DNA of 64,000 bases from an uncultured Granulosicoccaceae bacterium (lineage in GTDB: Bacteria; Pseudomonadota; Gammaproteobacteria; Granulosicoccales; Granulosicoccaceae), in assembly GCA_937922675.1 (NCBI GenBank), contig CALAJN010000009.1, forward strand, positions 235,687 to 299,686. The letters run 5' to 3'. Positions 18,456-31,028 of this stretch are shown here, piece after piece. Position numbers and translations under genes: made by a program. The notes under the pieces were generated by a model, which saw nothing but the letters and a program-made list of their open reading frames with translations, was not told where the DNA came from and did no database searches. Every line of letters begins with the position of its first letter. The first letter of the stretch is position 1.

Positions 18456-18570
18456 ATCAATCAGCGCCTTCGGCAATATCGCGGGTGCTAACTGCCGGAA
18501 TCGTAACGCAAGCGGGAATGCGCGATCTCGACAATCGAGAGAAGATCGTTGACTTGTGCAAAGGCAGCTA

Positions 18571-18999
18571 TCAGCCCTGAAAGCCCTCAACCAGCTCTTC
18601 CACAATCACCTGATTGGCTGCTGGAAATGGCAAGCCGGCAAGCTCGGGAATAGGCACCCAGCGCAGCGTTTGCTGCTCCAGCCCGGCCGGTGTGCCACGG
18701 TACCGAAAGACATCGCGCACATGCAAGCGCACAGTTTTCTCGGCATAAGGATGCTCTATCGTGCAACGTCCAATCGACTCGACGGGCTCGATGTCGAGCT
18801 CCTCTTTCAGCTCACGTGTCAATGCCTGCTCGTGTGACTCGTCTGCCTCGATCTTGCCACCGGGAAACTCCCAGCGATCACCTTGATGCTGCGAAGGCTT
18901 GCGCAGCGCGAGAAGCACGCTCTCCATCGTCTCATCAAAAATCACGGCTGCCACGACTTCAACAACAGGTAGCTCGCTTGCAGGTATATCAAATGTCAT
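18571..18999 (-). CDS. mutT: MutT, 8-oxo-dGTP diphosphatase (Nudix)
   Basis: MutT hydrolyses oxidised guanine nucleotides and so prevents A:T to C:G mutations. The 142-residue protein has the Nudix box GGKIEADESHEQALTRELKEEL near residue 45, matching GX5EX7REUXEE, and the family start VVEVVAAVIF. Its ATG overlaps the argJ stop (TGATG), so translation is probably coupled. The argJ-mutT pair downstream of secA is conserved in many gammaproteobacteria. Thiamine-synthase fusions seen in some relatives are absent. Confidence 0.93.
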   Translation of the reverse strand: MTFDIPASELPVVEVVAAVIFDETMESVLLALRKPSQHQGDRWEFPGGKIEADESHEQALTRELKEELDIEPVESIGRCTIEHPYAEKTVRLHVRDVFRYRGTPAGLEQQTLRWVPIPELAGLPFPAANQVIVEELVEGFQG

Positions 19000-20252
19000 C
19001 AGCTGCGATAGTCCGCATTGATACTGACGTAGTCATGCGACAGGTCTGATGTGTACATACAGAACATGGCGTCACCGCGGCCGAGCTGTATCGTGATTTG
19101 AATGTCCTCTTGCGCAAATACTGCTGCGCCTCTTTCCTCCGTATACCCGGGTGCCACACCTCCGGCTTCGAAGGCTGAAACCTCGCCAACCAGAACGCGA
19201 ATCGCGCTGGCATCCAATGCACGCGTGAGCCTGGAATTCACAGGCTTGGGGACCTCGGCCTTGCCGATCGCTGCAAGCAACCGCCCGACGTTGGCATCCG
19301 ATGCAAACAAGGCTGTCTTGACCAGAGGCGAATTGGCAATAGCACGCGCGACACAGCGGCACTCCTCAGTGGAGTCCCCCTGCTCTACTCTGACCGATAC
19401 AAACTTGGTGGCACCTTCCGCATCACGAATGATCGCTTGCGCCAAGTCCAGACAGAGCGCATCCAGTGCCTCTTGAAAAACCATCTCATCGGCGCTGCCT
19501 TGTGAAACTGCAGGCCCCTCATGTGTCGCACACAGCACAAGAGAATCATTCGTTGATGTATCGCTGTCCACACTGATCGCGTTGAAGCTTGTTGCCACCG
19601 CGCGGCGTAACATCGTATCCAGTAGTGTCTTGTCAATTGCCGCGTCTGTGAACACATAGGCGAGCATGGTTGCCATGTTCGGCTCAATCATGCCAGCGCC
19701 TTTGGCAAAGCCTGTAAGCGTGACAGTTTGCCCGCCGATGCTGCATTGACGTGAGGTCAGCTTTGGGCGTGTGTCCGTGGTCATGATGCCCTCGGCCGCT
19801 GCCCGCCACTGATCAAGCTGCGCATCCTCACCCAGTGCGTCTGCCGCACGCTCGATACCCGCAAGCATCATGGAGTCAGGCAGTAGCTGGCCGATAACTC
19901 CGGTTGAGAAAGGCAGGACAGCCGCTACGGACACATCCAGACGCTCAGCGAGTGCCCGGCAGTGACCTCGAGTCATGTCAAGGCCAGCGGCACCTGTGCC
20001 CGCATTGGCATTACCTGAATTCACCAGCAAGGCTCTGATCGAACCGGCCCGGCTATCGATATGCAGTCGAGCGAGTTGTACAGGTGCTGCGGCAAAGTGG
20101 CTCTGCGTAAAAACCGCTGCAGTGGTGGCACGCTCGGGCAGCGCCATCACCACCATGTCGTTTGACCCGTCGGCCTTGATACCAGCCGCGACGCTGGCAA
20201 GTCGCACCCCGGTGACTGGCAGCGGGGGTGCAAGCTTCAGAGAAACCGGCAT
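18999..20252 (-). CDS. argJ: ArgJ, glutamate N-acetyltransferase / amino-acid acetyltransferase
   Basis: ArgJ recycles the acetyl group from N-acetylornithine to glutamate in the arginine pathway. The 417-residue precursor carries the self-cleavage site in KGAGMIEPNMATML (Ala-Thr bond), giving alpha and beta chains with Thr as the nucleophile. The N-terminal PVTGVRLASVAAGIKADGSND and the VDSDTSTND segment also match the family. The start is three bases after the secA stop. Whether it is mono- or bifunctional (making N-acetylglutamate from acetyl-CoA) cannot be told from the sequence. Confidence 0.95.
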   Translation of the reverse strand: MPVSLKLAPPLPVTGVRLASVAAGIKADGSNDMVVMALPERATTAAVFTQSHFAAAPVQLARLHIDSRAGSIRALLVNSGNANAGTGAAGLDMTRGHCRALAERLDVSVAAVLPFSTGVIGQLLPDSMMLAGIERAADALGEDAQLDQWRAAAEGIMTTDTRPKLTSRQCSIGGQTVTLTGFAKGAGMIEPNMATMLAYVFTDAAIDKTLLDTMLRRAVATSFNAISVDSDTSTNDSLVLCATHEGPAVSQGSADEMVFQEALDALCLDLAQAIIRDAEGATKFVSVRVEQGDSTEECRCVARAIANSPLVKTALFASDANVGRLLAAIGKAEVPKPVNSRLTRALDASAIRVLVGEVSAFEAGGVAPGYTEERGAAVFAQEDIQITIQLGRGDAMFCMYTSDLSHDYVSINADYRS

Positions 20253-20255
20253 ATC

Positions 20256-23159
<2,904 letters not shown>

Positions 23160-23196
23160 GACAGTCGGTTCGGAACCTTCGAAGTGAAATTGGACA

Positions 23197-24210
23197 TCAA
23201 CGGATAAAAAAGCCCGGGTCGGTCGCGGTACCGCGATGACGAACCTCCAGGTGCAAGTGCGGGCCAGTGGATCGACCACTGGAACCCAGCGTCGCAATGA
23301 TCTCACCCTTGCGCACCCGATCGCCAGGCCGCACCAACGTGACGTCATTATGAGCATAACGGGTACTGAAATCGCCTGCGTGTTCAAGCTCGACCAGAAG
23401 CCCGTAACCGCCGTTGCGGCCAGACCAGGTAACCACACCGTCAGCGATGGCCATGATGGGCTCACCCACCTCGCCCACAAAATCGAGCCCATGATGCATG
23501 ACCCGCCGTCCCGTCAACGGATCGACGCGCCTGCCAAACCCCGAGCTCATGCTGCCAACGGCGAGCGGCCTGCCCGATAGCCGGCGATCAAACACCCGGC
23601 GGCGTTCCAGATAAATGCTTTGCAAGGCGTTCACCTGTTCAATCATGGGGTCCAGACGCGCAAACAGAACAGCCAGCGCATCAGGTGACGTGGGATCGAG
23701 GCGAGAGAGGGGCTCGCCATCCCCGGTTTTCCCGTCGATTTCAAAATCCAGATCAAATTCGCCCTCATCCTCGATTTCGGCGACCTCCGCCAGTCGCTGG
23801 AAAAGGACTCGCAAGCGCAGCATTTCAGCCTTCAATTGACCAATCTGCTGTGCCTGACCGCTTGCCGGACTTGAGCCATTGACAGCCCCTGTGGCCAAGG
23901 CGGAGGTAGGGGCGGAGGTAGGGGCGGAGGCAGGGTCGGAGGCCGTCGCAGGCTGATCCTGCAAGGGGTCAGTTGTCGTGAAGCTTGCGTCCACGACCCA
24001 CATCTCGACAGGCTGAGTGCGACCGACGAACCAGCCACAGGCCACAGCAGCGATGACCAGTATGGCAACAAGAATCAGCTCAAGCGCATGACCGGACTCC
24101 CGAGTACGCCCATGAGCACTCCCGCTCGCTGCCTGCGGTTTTGAGCCGCTTCGGCCACTGTTGTCGGTAGACTTGCTATGCACCTGCGGTTCGCTCTTGG
24201 ACACGGTCAT
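23197..24210 (-). CDS. Membrane-anchored M23 (LytM-type) peptidase
   Basis: A 337-residue protein with a cytoplasmic basic N-terminus, one membrane span ([19 protein letters not shown], about residues 45-63), a Ser/Ala/Pro/Thr-rich linker with short repeats ([10 protein letters not shown]), a coiled-coil stretch near 120-150, and a C-terminal M23 domain. The zinc motifs HHGLDF (HxxxD) and [10 protein letters not shown] (HxH) are intact, so it should cut peptidoglycan cross-links, or activate an amidase as EnvC does. Its place between secA and dciA matches Pseudomonas. AAGGA precedes the ATG by four bases. The start codon overlaps that of divergent dciA in one CATG. Confidence 0.88.
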   Translation of the reverse strand: MTVSKSEPQVHSKSTDNSGRSGSKPQAASGSAHGRTRESGHALELILVAILVIAAVACGWFVGRTQPVEMWVVDASFTTTDPLQDQPATASDPASAPTSAPTSALATGAVNGSSPASGQAQQIGQLKAEMLRLRVLFQRLAEVAEIEDEGEFDLDFEIDGKTGDGEPLSRLDPTSPDALAVLFARLDPMIEQVNALQSIYLERRRVFDRRLSGRPLAVGSMSSGFGRRVDPLTGRRVMHHGLDFVGEVGEPIMAIADGVVTWSGRNGGYGLLVELEHAGDFSTRYAHNDVTLVRPGDRVRKGEIIATLGSSGRSTGPHLHLEVRHRGTATDPGFFIR

Positions 24211-24652
24211 GAAATCCTTCGATAGCCTGATAGACCCGGAAACCCTGGCTTCCGTTCAACAGGCCCGCGAGTTGCACGCCCGGGTCTCACGGACCATGCC
24301 ACGCGATGCTGCTGCGCACCTTGTATTCTGCCGTCTCGATGACGATCAGCTACGACTGACTGTGAACAACGCTTCCTGGCTGGCCAAACTACGGTTCTCT
24401 GAGCGCCAGTTGCTACGCACCCTTGCCAGTGACGGTATCGCCGTAAAACGGATCAGTTGGCACGTCGCTCCCCCGGAGAAGCGCCCGGAGCGCGCAGCGC
24501 CTCGCCGAGCTCGACTGCCTGGGCCCTCTGTCGCAGCACACCTGAGAGCCCTGGCGAACGATCTCGAAGACAATGACAGTCCTGGCGAAAATGATAGCTT
24601 GGGCAAATCGCTGAATCGACTCGCCGATGTGCTGCATCGAGCCAGGGACTAG
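24209..24652 (+). CDS. dciA: DciA-family protein (DUF721), predicted DnaB helicase loader
   Basis: About 147 residues. The N-terminal half has the DUF721 fold pattern (ending WLAKLRFSERQLLRTLASDGI), a KH-like domain found in DciA proteins that help load DnaB in bacteria lacking DnaC/DnaI. The C-terminal tail is polar and probably disordered. The position next to lpxC and the M23/secA genes is the conserved location of dciA in gammaproteobacteria. ATG 24209 is preferred over TTG 24161; it shares the CATG with the divergent M23 gene. The ribosome binding site is weak (GGAC seven bases upstream). Confidence 0.8.
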   Translation: MKSFDSLIDPETLASVQQARELHARVSRTMPRDAAAHLVFCRLDDDQLRLTVNNASWLAKLRFSERQLLRTLASDGIAVKRISWHVAPPEKRPERAAPRRARLPGPSVAAHLRALANDLEDNDSPGENDSLGKSLNRLADVLHRARD

Positions 24653-24727
24653 ACCTCACTACCCCCGACTCTGTGCATCGTCGGACATTACACCCGCCGT
24701 GTGAGCGGCAATCGTGAGTTGCAGACC

Positions 24728-25666
24728 TTACGCTGCCTGACCGGCTGTGTGGCGCACACCGCTGTGGGCTCGGCCGTAATTGATTGGCGCCGAAGACAGA
24801 TCATCTTCGAAAACGACTTCTTCAGATGCCGAGGCGTTTTCCAGCAAGGCACGCAGCAGCTTGTTGTTGAGTGCGTGCCCGGACTTGTAGGCCGTGAATG
24901 AGCCGATCAAACTGTGGCCGAGCAGGTAAAGGTCGCCGATGGCGTCGAGGATCTTGTGGCGTACAAACTCGTCCCGATAGCGCAGACCGTCTTCATTGAG
25001 GACACGGTAGTCATCTATCACGACCGCATTGTCAAGACTGCCACCCAGCGCCAGATTACGCTCACGCAGCGCCTCGATGTCACTCATGAAGCCGAAGGTG
25101 CGAGCACGGCTGATTTCGCGCACAAAGGACGTGGTCGAGAAATCCACTTCCATCGTCTTTGTCTGGTCGCGAAAAACGGGGTGGTCAAAATCAATGGTGA
25201 AGCGCACCTTGAAGCCGTCAAAGGGCTCAAAACGCGCCCACTTGTCTCCATCACGCACCTCGATCGGCTTTTTGATTCGAGTGAAGCGCTTCGGCGCGCC
25301 CTGCTCGAGAATGCCGGCTGACTGAATCAGAAATACAAAAGGTGCTGCACTGCCGTCCATGATGGGCACTTCATCGCTGGACACATCCACGTAGCAGTTG
25401 TCGATACCGAGTCCGGCAAGTGCGGACATCAGGTGCTCGACGGTCGAGACGCGCACGCCATCCTTTGCAAGCGTCGTGGCGAGCGCGGTTTCGTGTACGT
25501 TCAGGGGTTTGCCGGGAATGGCAACAGCGGGCACGCTGTCCACGCGGCGGAACACGATACCCGCATCAATCGGCGCCGGGCCGAGGCTCAGGTACACCTT
25601 GCGTCCGGTGTGCAGGCCAATGCCTGTGGCGCGAATGGTATTTTTTAGGGTCCGCTGTCGAATCAC
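24728..25666 (-). CDS. lpxC: LpxC, UDP-3-O-acyl-N-acetylglucosamine deacetylase
   Basis: LpxC carries out the committed step of lipid A synthesis in the cytoplasm using a catalytic zinc. The 312-residue product has the family motifs: [18 protein letters not shown] at the start, [15 protein letters not shown] (zinc-binding His), [14 protein letters not shown], and [15 protein letters not shown] (zinc-binding His and Asp). It starts with GTG behind GGGA nine bases upstream. A 502-bp gap separates it from ftsZ, so it probably has its own promoter. In E. coli LpxC level is set by FtsH proteolysis; whether that applies here is unknown. Confidence 0.96.
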   Translation of the reverse strand: MIRQRTLKNTIRATGIGLHTGRKVYLSLGPAPIDAGIVFRRVDSVPAVAIPGKPLNVHETALATTLAKDGVRVSTVEHLMSALAGLGIDNCYVDVSSDEVPIMDGSAAPFVFLIQSAGILEQGAPKRFTRIKKPIEVRDGDKWARFEPFDGFKVRFTIDFDHPVFRDQTKTMEVDFSTTSFVREISRARTFGFMSDIEALRERNLALGGSLDNAVVIDDYRVLNEDGLRYRDEFVRHKILDAIGDLYLLGHSLIGSFTAYKSGHALNNKLLRALLENASASEEVVFEDDLSSAPINYGRAHSGVRHTAGQAA

Positions 25667-26000
25667 TTATATATCCCGCTGAGAAGAGACGGAGCCGATC
25701 CCTGCAAGCCATCGAAGATGCATTATCCCGACGATTTGCACAGACTCTTGATATGTATATGTAGCACCTTGTTAATACTTTGCCAGTAGAACAGGGTGGG
25801 TGGTGCGCTAAATATTTATATGTTCTGGTCCTGCACTTCACCATTGCTTGGAAGACCGCGATTTTGTCACCCGGATCGGTCAACCTCTGCAAGGGCGCCA
25901 AGGGTAGCGGAAAGTCTCCTTGAGCTGCGACTGCAGGGGGCCTCTGATACACCTTAAATACAGACATGCAGAGGCGCGTCACAAACCGGCTGGCCAGCGC

Positions 26001-26014
26001 GTTAACCGGTTAAC
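26001..26014. promoter_or_regulatory. Perfect palindrome GTTAACCGGTTAAC, operator-like
   Basis: A 14-base perfect palindrome in the intergenic region between ftsZ and lpxC. Its size and symmetry fit a dimeric regulator site, but I do not recognise the motif, and it lies about 335 bp before the lpxC start. It could be chance. Confidence 0.3.
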
Positions 26015-26124
26015 ACCTGCACTCTCAGCCGTTTGTGACACCGCTCAAATCCAACCCTGCGGCCCTGACGTTCAGATACGGCCTGGTAGGTAGTCACTTG
26101 TGCCCTCGATCAGAGAGCCATGAC

Positions 26125-26149
26125 GAGGGCCGCCACCGGGGCGGCCCTC
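26125..26149 (-). terminator. GC-rich hairpin downstream of ftsZ
   Basis: GAGGGCCGCC and GGCGGCCCTC form a perfect 10-bp stem with a 5-base loop, 19 bases beyond the ftsZ stop on its strand. No U tract follows. It probably ends or stabilises the division-cluster transcript before lpxC. Confidence 0.6.
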
Positions 26150-26168
26150 ACTCGACAACGATCCAGCC

Positions 26169-27488
26169 TCAGTCCGCCTGTCGACGCAAAAAGGCCGGAA
26201 TATCGAGGTACTCGACGTCCTGGCCACCGGCGCCGCTTTGCCCACCTCGGCCGCCACCAGTCTGGCCACCGTCATGGCCACCAAGGGAGCCGCGTCCACC
26301 AGCCGGCACTCCGGCTTGACCCACACTCGGCGCCGCTCCACGCGCAGTCTTGCGCATGACAGCGGGCTTGTCGAGGTTGTCATAGCGTGAGCGACCGCTG
26401 GCAGGTACGCCTCCGGCAGAGCCTGCATAGCCCGTCGGTGCACTGGTGTGTCCGCCACCATAGACGGCACCACCACCGGCTGCAGCACGTTGCTGTGCGA
26501 CGTTGGGGACTGCACGCAACTGCGCTCGATCAGGCTGCTGAAGCCCGGTCGCAACGACAGTAACGCGTAGCTCGCCCTCAAGGGATTCGTCGATCGCCGT
26601 ACCGACGACAACGGTTGCATCGTCTGCAGCAAACTGACGTACGACGTTGCCGACTTCCTCGAACTCGCCGATGGCCATGTCAAGACCTGCGGTGATGTTC
26701 ACCAGAATGCCTCGTGCTCCGGCCAGATCAATGTCCTCAAGCAGGGGGCTGGAGATTGCCATCTCGGCAGCCTCAGTGGCTCTTTCATCACCACGGCCAA
26801 TACCTGAGCCCATCATCGCCAGACCCATCTCACTCATGACGGTACGCACATCAGCAAAGTCAACATTGATCAGACCCGGGTTGGTGATCAGCTCGGCGAT
26901 GCCTTGAACAGCACCACGCAGTACATCATTTGCAGCTCTGAAGGCATCCAGCAATGTAATGTTCTTGCCAAGTACCGAGAGCAGTTTCTCGTTCGGGATA
27001 GTGATCAGTGAATCCACATGGGCGCGCAGCTCCTCGATACCCGAGTCCGCCATGTGCATGCGCTTGGACCCTTCGAAAGGAAACGGCTTGGTGACAACCG
27101 CTACTGTGAGCACACCCATTTCACGAGCGATCTGGGCCACAACCGGAATCGCACCCGTACCCGTGCCGCCACCCATACCCGCGGTGATGAACAGCATGTC
27201 AGTCCCTTCGATGATGTCCTGAATACGGTCGCGATCCTCCATCGCTGCTTGTCGACCGATCTCCGGGTTTGCACCGGCACCGAGACCCTTGGTGATGCTT
27301 TGGCCTATGTGCAAAACAGTTTGCGCCTGCATTGACTTGAGCGCTTGAGCATCTGTGTTGGCACAAATGAAATCGACCCCTTCGATTCCCGAACTGACCA
27401 TGTGCTGGACTGCGTTACTACCACCGCCGCCAACACCGATCAACTTGATTACCGGCGCGTCATTGATTGAATCTACGAGTTCGAACAT
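26169..27488 (-). CDS. ftsZ: FtsZ, tubulin-like cell division GTPase
   Basis: FtsZ polymerises into the Z ring that organises the divisome. The 439-residue product shows the nucleotide-binding [13 protein letters not shown], the tubulin signature [14 protein letters not shown], and the T7-loop region ([15 protein letters not shown]). A Gly/Ala-rich disordered linker (about 320-420), longer than in E. coli (383 residues in total), leads to the conserved C-terminal peptide [13 protein letters not shown] that binds FtsA and ZipA. GGAG lies nine bases before the ATG. The 222-bp gap after ftsA probably holds an ftsZ promoter. Confidence 0.98.
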   Translation of the reverse strand: MFELVDSINDAPVIKLIGVGGGGSNAVQHMVSSGIEGVDFICANTDAQALKSMQAQTVLHIGQSITKGLGAGANPEIGRQAAMEDRDRIQDIIEGTDMLFITAGMGGGTGTGAIPVVAQIAREMGVLTVAVVTKPFPFEGSKRMHMADSGIEELRAHVDSLITIPNEKLLSVLGKNITLLDAFRAANDVLRGAVQGIAELITNPGLINVDFADVRTVMSEMGLAMMGSGIGRGDERATEAAEMAISSPLLEDIDLAGARGILVNITAGLDMAIGEFEEVGNVVRQFAADDATVVVGTAIDESLEGELRVTVVATGLQQPDRAQLRAVPNVAQQRAAAGGGAVYGGGHTSAPTGYAGSAGGVPASGRSRYDNLDKPAVMRKTARGAAPSVGQAGVPAGGRGSLGGHDGGQTGGGRGGQSGAGGQDVEYLDIPAFLRRQAD

Positions 27489-27710
27489 GTCATTAATCTC
27501 CAGATAAAACTGTGTGTCTTACGTTCTCTTTGCGACCCGGCGATATGCCCGGCCGCCCCCATTTACTTACTGTCTTGAACATCTGTATTGCTATTGCTTC
27601 CGATCTACGTCGGCTTGCTCCGCGAGCATTTGTTCGCGGTCCTGCCCGGTAACCCTGTGCCTGCTTGTTTGGTTGAGGCGGGCAGAACCGGTACGTCATG
27701 CAGAGTCACG

Positions 27711-28952
27711 TCAAAAGTTCCTCTGAAACCACTCCGCCATACGCTTCAGCAAACCTTTTTCCGTGTGCGTATCTACAGGTTCGCTGTGCGGATTCTTCCG
27801 ACGTTGCTGCCCGTACAGGAGCAGGCCAACGCCAGTGGCGTGAATCGGATTTCGCGATACTTCTGCGAGTCCGGAAACATGTTGAGGTACGCCGAGGCGT
27901 ACCGGCATGTGAAAAATTTCCTCGGCGAGCTCGACAACACCCTCCATCTTGGCGGTGCCTCCGGTAAGTACAACTCCGGCGGCACAGGCCCCCTCAAAGC
28001 CACTTCGCCGTAGCTCTGACTGCACCAATCCCAGCAGCTCCTCATAGCGCGGCTCAACAACTTCAGCGAGTGTCTGACGAGCCAGGCGTCGCGCGCCTCG
28101 ATCACCTACACCGGGCACTTCGATGGTCTCCTCGGGCGTGGCTAGCTGACGCAGAGCACAGGCATGCTTGAGTTTGATTTCTTCGGCAAACTGCGTCGGT
28201 GTCCGAAACGCCACCGCAATATCATTGGTGACCTGATCACCGGCGATCGGTATCACCGCAGTATGACGAATGGCCCCTTCAGTGAAAATCGCGATGTCGG
28301 TGGTACCACCGCCCATGTCCACGAGCAACACACCCAGGTCCTTTTCATCAGGTGTCAGTACCGAGTGACTTGAGGCGAGCTGCTCGAGAATGACGTCCTC
28401 TACCTCGAGCTTGCAACGTCGAATGCACTTGGCGATGTTCTGGGCGGCGCTGATCGAGCCTGTTACCAGATGTACCTTGGCCTCAAGTCGTACACCGGCC
28501 ATGCCGATTGGCTGGTGGATACCGTCCTGATTGTCGATCACGAACTCTTGTGGCAGCACGTGAAGAATGCGCTGGTCGGCAGGTATCGCAACTGCCTTGG
28601 CGGCATCAATGACACGATCAACGTCTTCGGGCTCGACCTCGGTGTTGCGTATGGCAACGATGCCATGCGAATTCAAACTTTTGATGTGGCTACCGGCAAT
28701 ACCTGCAAACACCGAACGGATCTCCACACCCGCCATGCGCTCGGCCTCTTCAACAGCTTTGCCGATGGCCTCAACGGTGGTGTCGATATTCACAACCACA
28801 CCCTTTTTCAATCCCTTGGAGGGGTGAGAGCCAAGCGCGATCAGCTCGATCTCGCCGTCAAGGTCGATCTCGGCAACGATGGCGACAATCTTGGAGGTCC
28901 CGATATCGAGCCCGACGATCATCTGCTTGCCTGTGTCTTTATCAGACGCCAT
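27711..28952 (-). CDS. ftsA: FtsA, actin-like divisome anchor
   Basis: FtsA tethers FtsZ to the membrane and activates septal synthesis. The 413-residue product starts MASDKDTGKQMIVGLDIGTSK, with the actin-type phosphate loop LDIGTSK, the 1C subdomain in between, DMGGGTTDIAIF near residue 210, and a C-terminal amphipathic helix (GLLKRMAEWFQRNF) that serves as membrane anchor. The track start at 29036 overlaps ftsQ and adds 28 residues unlike FtsA; ATG 28952 is preferred, although its ribosome binding site is poor. This leaves a 73-base gap after ftsQ, the first break in the overlapping chain. Confidence 0.96.
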   Translation of the reverse strand: MASDKDTGKQMIVGLDIGTSKIVAIVAEIDLDGEIELIALGSHPSKGLKKGVVVNIDTTVEAIGKAVEEAERMAGVEIRSVFAGIAGSHIKSLNSHGIVAIRNTEVEPEDVDRVIDAAKAVAIPADQRILHVLPQEFVIDNQDGIHQPIGMAGVRLEAKVHLVTGSISAAQNIAKCIRRCKLEVEDVILEQLASSHSVLTPDEKDLGVLLVDMGGGTTDIAIFTEGAIRHTAVIPIAGDQVTNDIAVAFRTPTQFAEEIKLKHACALRQLATPEETIEVPGVGDRGARRLARQTLAEVVEPRYEELLGLVQSELRRSGFEGACAAGVVLTGGTAKMEGVVELAEEIFHMPVRLGVPQHVSGLAEVSRNPIHATGVGLLLYGQQRRKNPHSEPVDTHTEKGLLKRMAEWFQRNF

Positions 28953-29025
28953 CACGCAGTCATCCCGGAGCTTTTTGCTCTCATTGTTGAATGAAGGACA
29001 CTCACCCCGTCTGTCCTGATACTGA

Positions 29026-29952
29026 TCACAGGCCACGTGCTCCAGCTAGTGAAAATCCGTCGCTGTAGCGCATATCAAAGGTCACGGGGTCAGATTTCAG
29101 GGACTCAGCGAAGCGCGGGTAGACATCGACAAAGCGGCCCAGACGTCGCTCGTGATCCTCGTACCCCAGGCGCAGGGTCACGTTGCCATCAAGTTCAATC
29201 GTTTGAGACAGGCGCGCATCTTCAACCAGACCTGTCACTCGCAAACCCAGGGCACCCAGCGCCTCGGAGTAGCGGCGGTAGTCATCAAGCACAGCGGAGT
29301 GCCTCCCGGCATCTCCACGTAGCTCAGGCAAGGACGCAAATACACTCTGCCACTCGGTATAGCGAACATCGTCGCGCGACAGCTGCGGGGGTTGAAACAA
29401 TTCGAGCCTCTTGCTGACAAGGCCATCGTCATTCCAGCGCGCTGCCGGTTCGTGTTCTTCCACAGTGACCTTGACACGGCCCGGCCACTCTCTTGCAATG
29501 CGCGCTTCGGCAACCCAGGGCAGGGATTCCACAGCACTGCGCAGTGCCTCGATATCGAGGGTGTAGAAACCTTGTCCGGTAAAAACCTCCACCTTGGACT
29601 GCAGCACACTACGGTCAGTGAAGTCCAGCGTGCCAAGCACATCAACATTGGATACCGGGAAACGCGCAGGGTCAGACAAGGCTTTCCATAGTGCCAGCGC
29701 TGCCGCGAGTACACATAAAACACCCACGGCACCAATCACCCAACGCGTTGTGGCAGAGATACGGGGCACGGCGACTGGCAAAACCGATGTCTTACGCACA
29801 GTGCCTGCACGCCCAACAGCAGAACTCGGCCGTCGCGCTGATCTGACACTCGATACCTCAGGCAACGGTAGATCCGACCGTCGCGCACCACGGTGCGACG
29901 CACTGCTACGTTTGTGACGGCGCTGATCACGATCGAGTACCTGCGAACTCAT
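29026..29952 (-). CDS. ftsQ: FtsQ, bitopic divisome protein
   Basis: FtsQ links early and late divisome proteins and forms the FtsQLB complex. The 308-residue product has a long basic cytoplasmic tail (about 90 residues), a membrane span (WVIGAVGVLCVLAAALALW), then a periplasmic POTRA domain (FPVSNVDVLGTLDF...) and FtsQ beta domain (RWNDDGLVSKRLELF...). GAGGAG lies eight bases before ATG 29952, which is preferred over GTG 29961. The start overlaps the ddl stop as ATGA. Confidence 0.95.
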   Translation of the reverse strand: MSSQVLDRDQRRHKRSSASHRGARRSDLPLPEVSSVRSARRPSSAVGRAGTVRKTSVLPVAVPRISATTRWVIGAVGVLCVLAAALALWKALSDPARFPVSNVDVLGTLDFTDRSVLQSKVEVFTGQGFYTLDIEALRSAVESLPWVAEARIAREWPGRVKVTVEEHEPAARWNDDGLVSKRLELFQPPQLSRDDVRYTEWQSVFASLPELRGDAGRHSAVLDDYRRYSEALGALGLRVTGLVEDARLSQTIELDGNVTLRLGYEDHERRLGRFVDVYPRFAESLKSDPVTFDMRYSDGFSLAGARGL

Positions 29953-31028
29953 ACAGGACACTCCTCGGATGCTGTATCACGAGCTACCACGCGTTGCGCG
30001 AGTGTTTCAGACAATCGTGCAACGCTTGAAGACGAACTGGCCAGAATAGCCAGACACAGGCTTGTAAAATCGATTCCTGCGCACGTCGCTGCCATTGGCA
30101 TAAGACTGTGACTTGTCATACCCGGTGCGGTATTGCATTCGATGAACTGAGGCTCACCTGCTGCATCGAGCATAAAGTCCACACGCCCCCACCCTTGGCA
30201 ACCGAGTGCCTGAAACACTTGCAGCGCATAGGCGGACAGGCGTCCCGCCGTGGCGGCCGGGATATTAGCCGGGCATTCATATTCGGTATTGTCGAGCAGG
30301 TACTTGGCGTCATAGTCATAGATGCCGCCTGCCGCACGCATGGTAATCAGAGGCAGTGAAGTCACTCCATGACCTGGCACATCGAGCACGGCCGCCGTGA
30401 CCTCCAGACCTGGCATAAACGCCTCGATGAGGACATCACCAAAGCGATTGGCTTCAGTCCATGCAGATTCCAGATCGGCAGCTTCGTGCACAACACTAAC
30501 GCCAATACTTGAACCCTCACTCACCGGCTTGACTACGACCGAACCGGCCATACGCTCATACGCCTCACGGGCTTCACTGAATTGACAGGTGCGCTCTGCG
30601 AGGGGTGTTGGCACCCCGGCCACCTGACATAACTGCTTGGCTCGAACCTTGTCCATTGCCAAGGCTGACCCCAGAATTCCGGTGCCAGTGTAAGGGATAC
30701 CCGCTAGTTCGAGTGCAGCCTGAACTGTACCGTCCTCACCACCCCGACCGTGCAGAATCAAAAAGGCACGATCAAACCTGCCACTGACCAGAACTTCGCC
30801 GACGTCACGACCTGCATCAACGGCGTGCGCATCAACACCGGCGCCAACGAGCGCATCGAGCACCTGTTGTCCACTCATCAAGGACACGTCACGCTCGGCG
30901 GACCAGCCACCCATGACGACAGCCACCTTGCCAAAGGAAGTCGGCGGTGCCATGCGAGCAATAGCGTCGCTGTCAATGGTGGCGGTGGCGGTGGCGGTGG
31001 CGGTGGCGGGTGACATCAGCTCAGGCAT
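29949..31028 (-). CDS. ddl: Ddl, D-alanine--D-alanine ligase
   Basis: Ddl joins two D-Ala molecules with ATP to make the peptide tail of the peptidoglycan precursor. From ATG 31028 the product is 359 residues. It shows [19 protein letters not shown], the [12 protein letters not shown] loop, [13 protein letters not shown] and [15 protein letters not shown] of the ATP-grasp fold. The N-terminus carries an extra Ala-Thr repeat (ATATATATAT) encoded by five 6-bp units. GAGGG eight bases upstream and an 8-base overlap with murC support this start; the track start 31079 would lie far inside murC. Confidence 0.95.
   Translation of the reverse strand: MPELMSPATATATATATIDSDAIARMAPPTSFGKVAVVMGGWSAERDVSLMSGQQVLDALVGAGVDAHAVDAGRDVGEVLVSGRFDRAFLILHGRGGEDGTVQAALELAGIPYTGTGILGSALAMDKVRAKQLCQVAGVPTPLAERTCQFSEAREAYERMAGSVVVKPVSEGSSIGVSVVHEAADLESAWTEANRFGDVLIEAFMPGLEVTAAVLDVPGHGVTSLPLITMRAAGGIYDYDAKYLLDNTEYECPANIPAATAGRLSAYALQVFQALGCQGWGRVDFMLDAAGEPQFIECNTAPGMTSHSLMPMAATCAGIDFTSLCLAILASSSSSVARLSETLAQRVVARDTASEECPV
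30978..31007 (-). repeat. Hexanucleotide tandem repeat in the ddl N-terminus
   Basis: Five copies of GGTGGC (plus strand) encode alternating Ala-Thr near residues 8-17 of Ddl. Copy changes would keep the reading frame, so length variation is possible without loss of function. Confidence 0.9.

Larger units (their letters stand above)
25667..26168. other. Non-coding gap between ftsZ and lpxC (502 bp)
   Basis: No supportable gene is seen on either strand. The half next to lpxC is AT-rich (ATATGTATATG near 25752 and AATATTTATATG near 25810) and is the likely lpxC promoter region, though no clean -35/-10 pair was found. A perfect 14-base palindrome GTTAACCGGTTAAC lies at 26001-26014. A GC-rich hairpin near the ftsZ end (26125-26149) is listed separately. 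Confidence 0.6.

Noticed and set aside
18526-18540. TCTCGA/TCGAGA hairpin between coaE and mutT
   Set aside because: Short stem with a three-base loop and no T run on either side; not called as a bidirectional terminator.
23160-23492. 111-residue N-terminal extension of SecA in the track
   Set aside because: SecA begins at [11 protein letters not shown]; the extension overlaps the M23 gene on the same strand in another frame.
28953-29036. 28-residue N-terminal extension of FtsA
   Set aside because: It overlaps the end of ftsQ and does not resemble FtsA, which starts just before IVGLDIGTSK.
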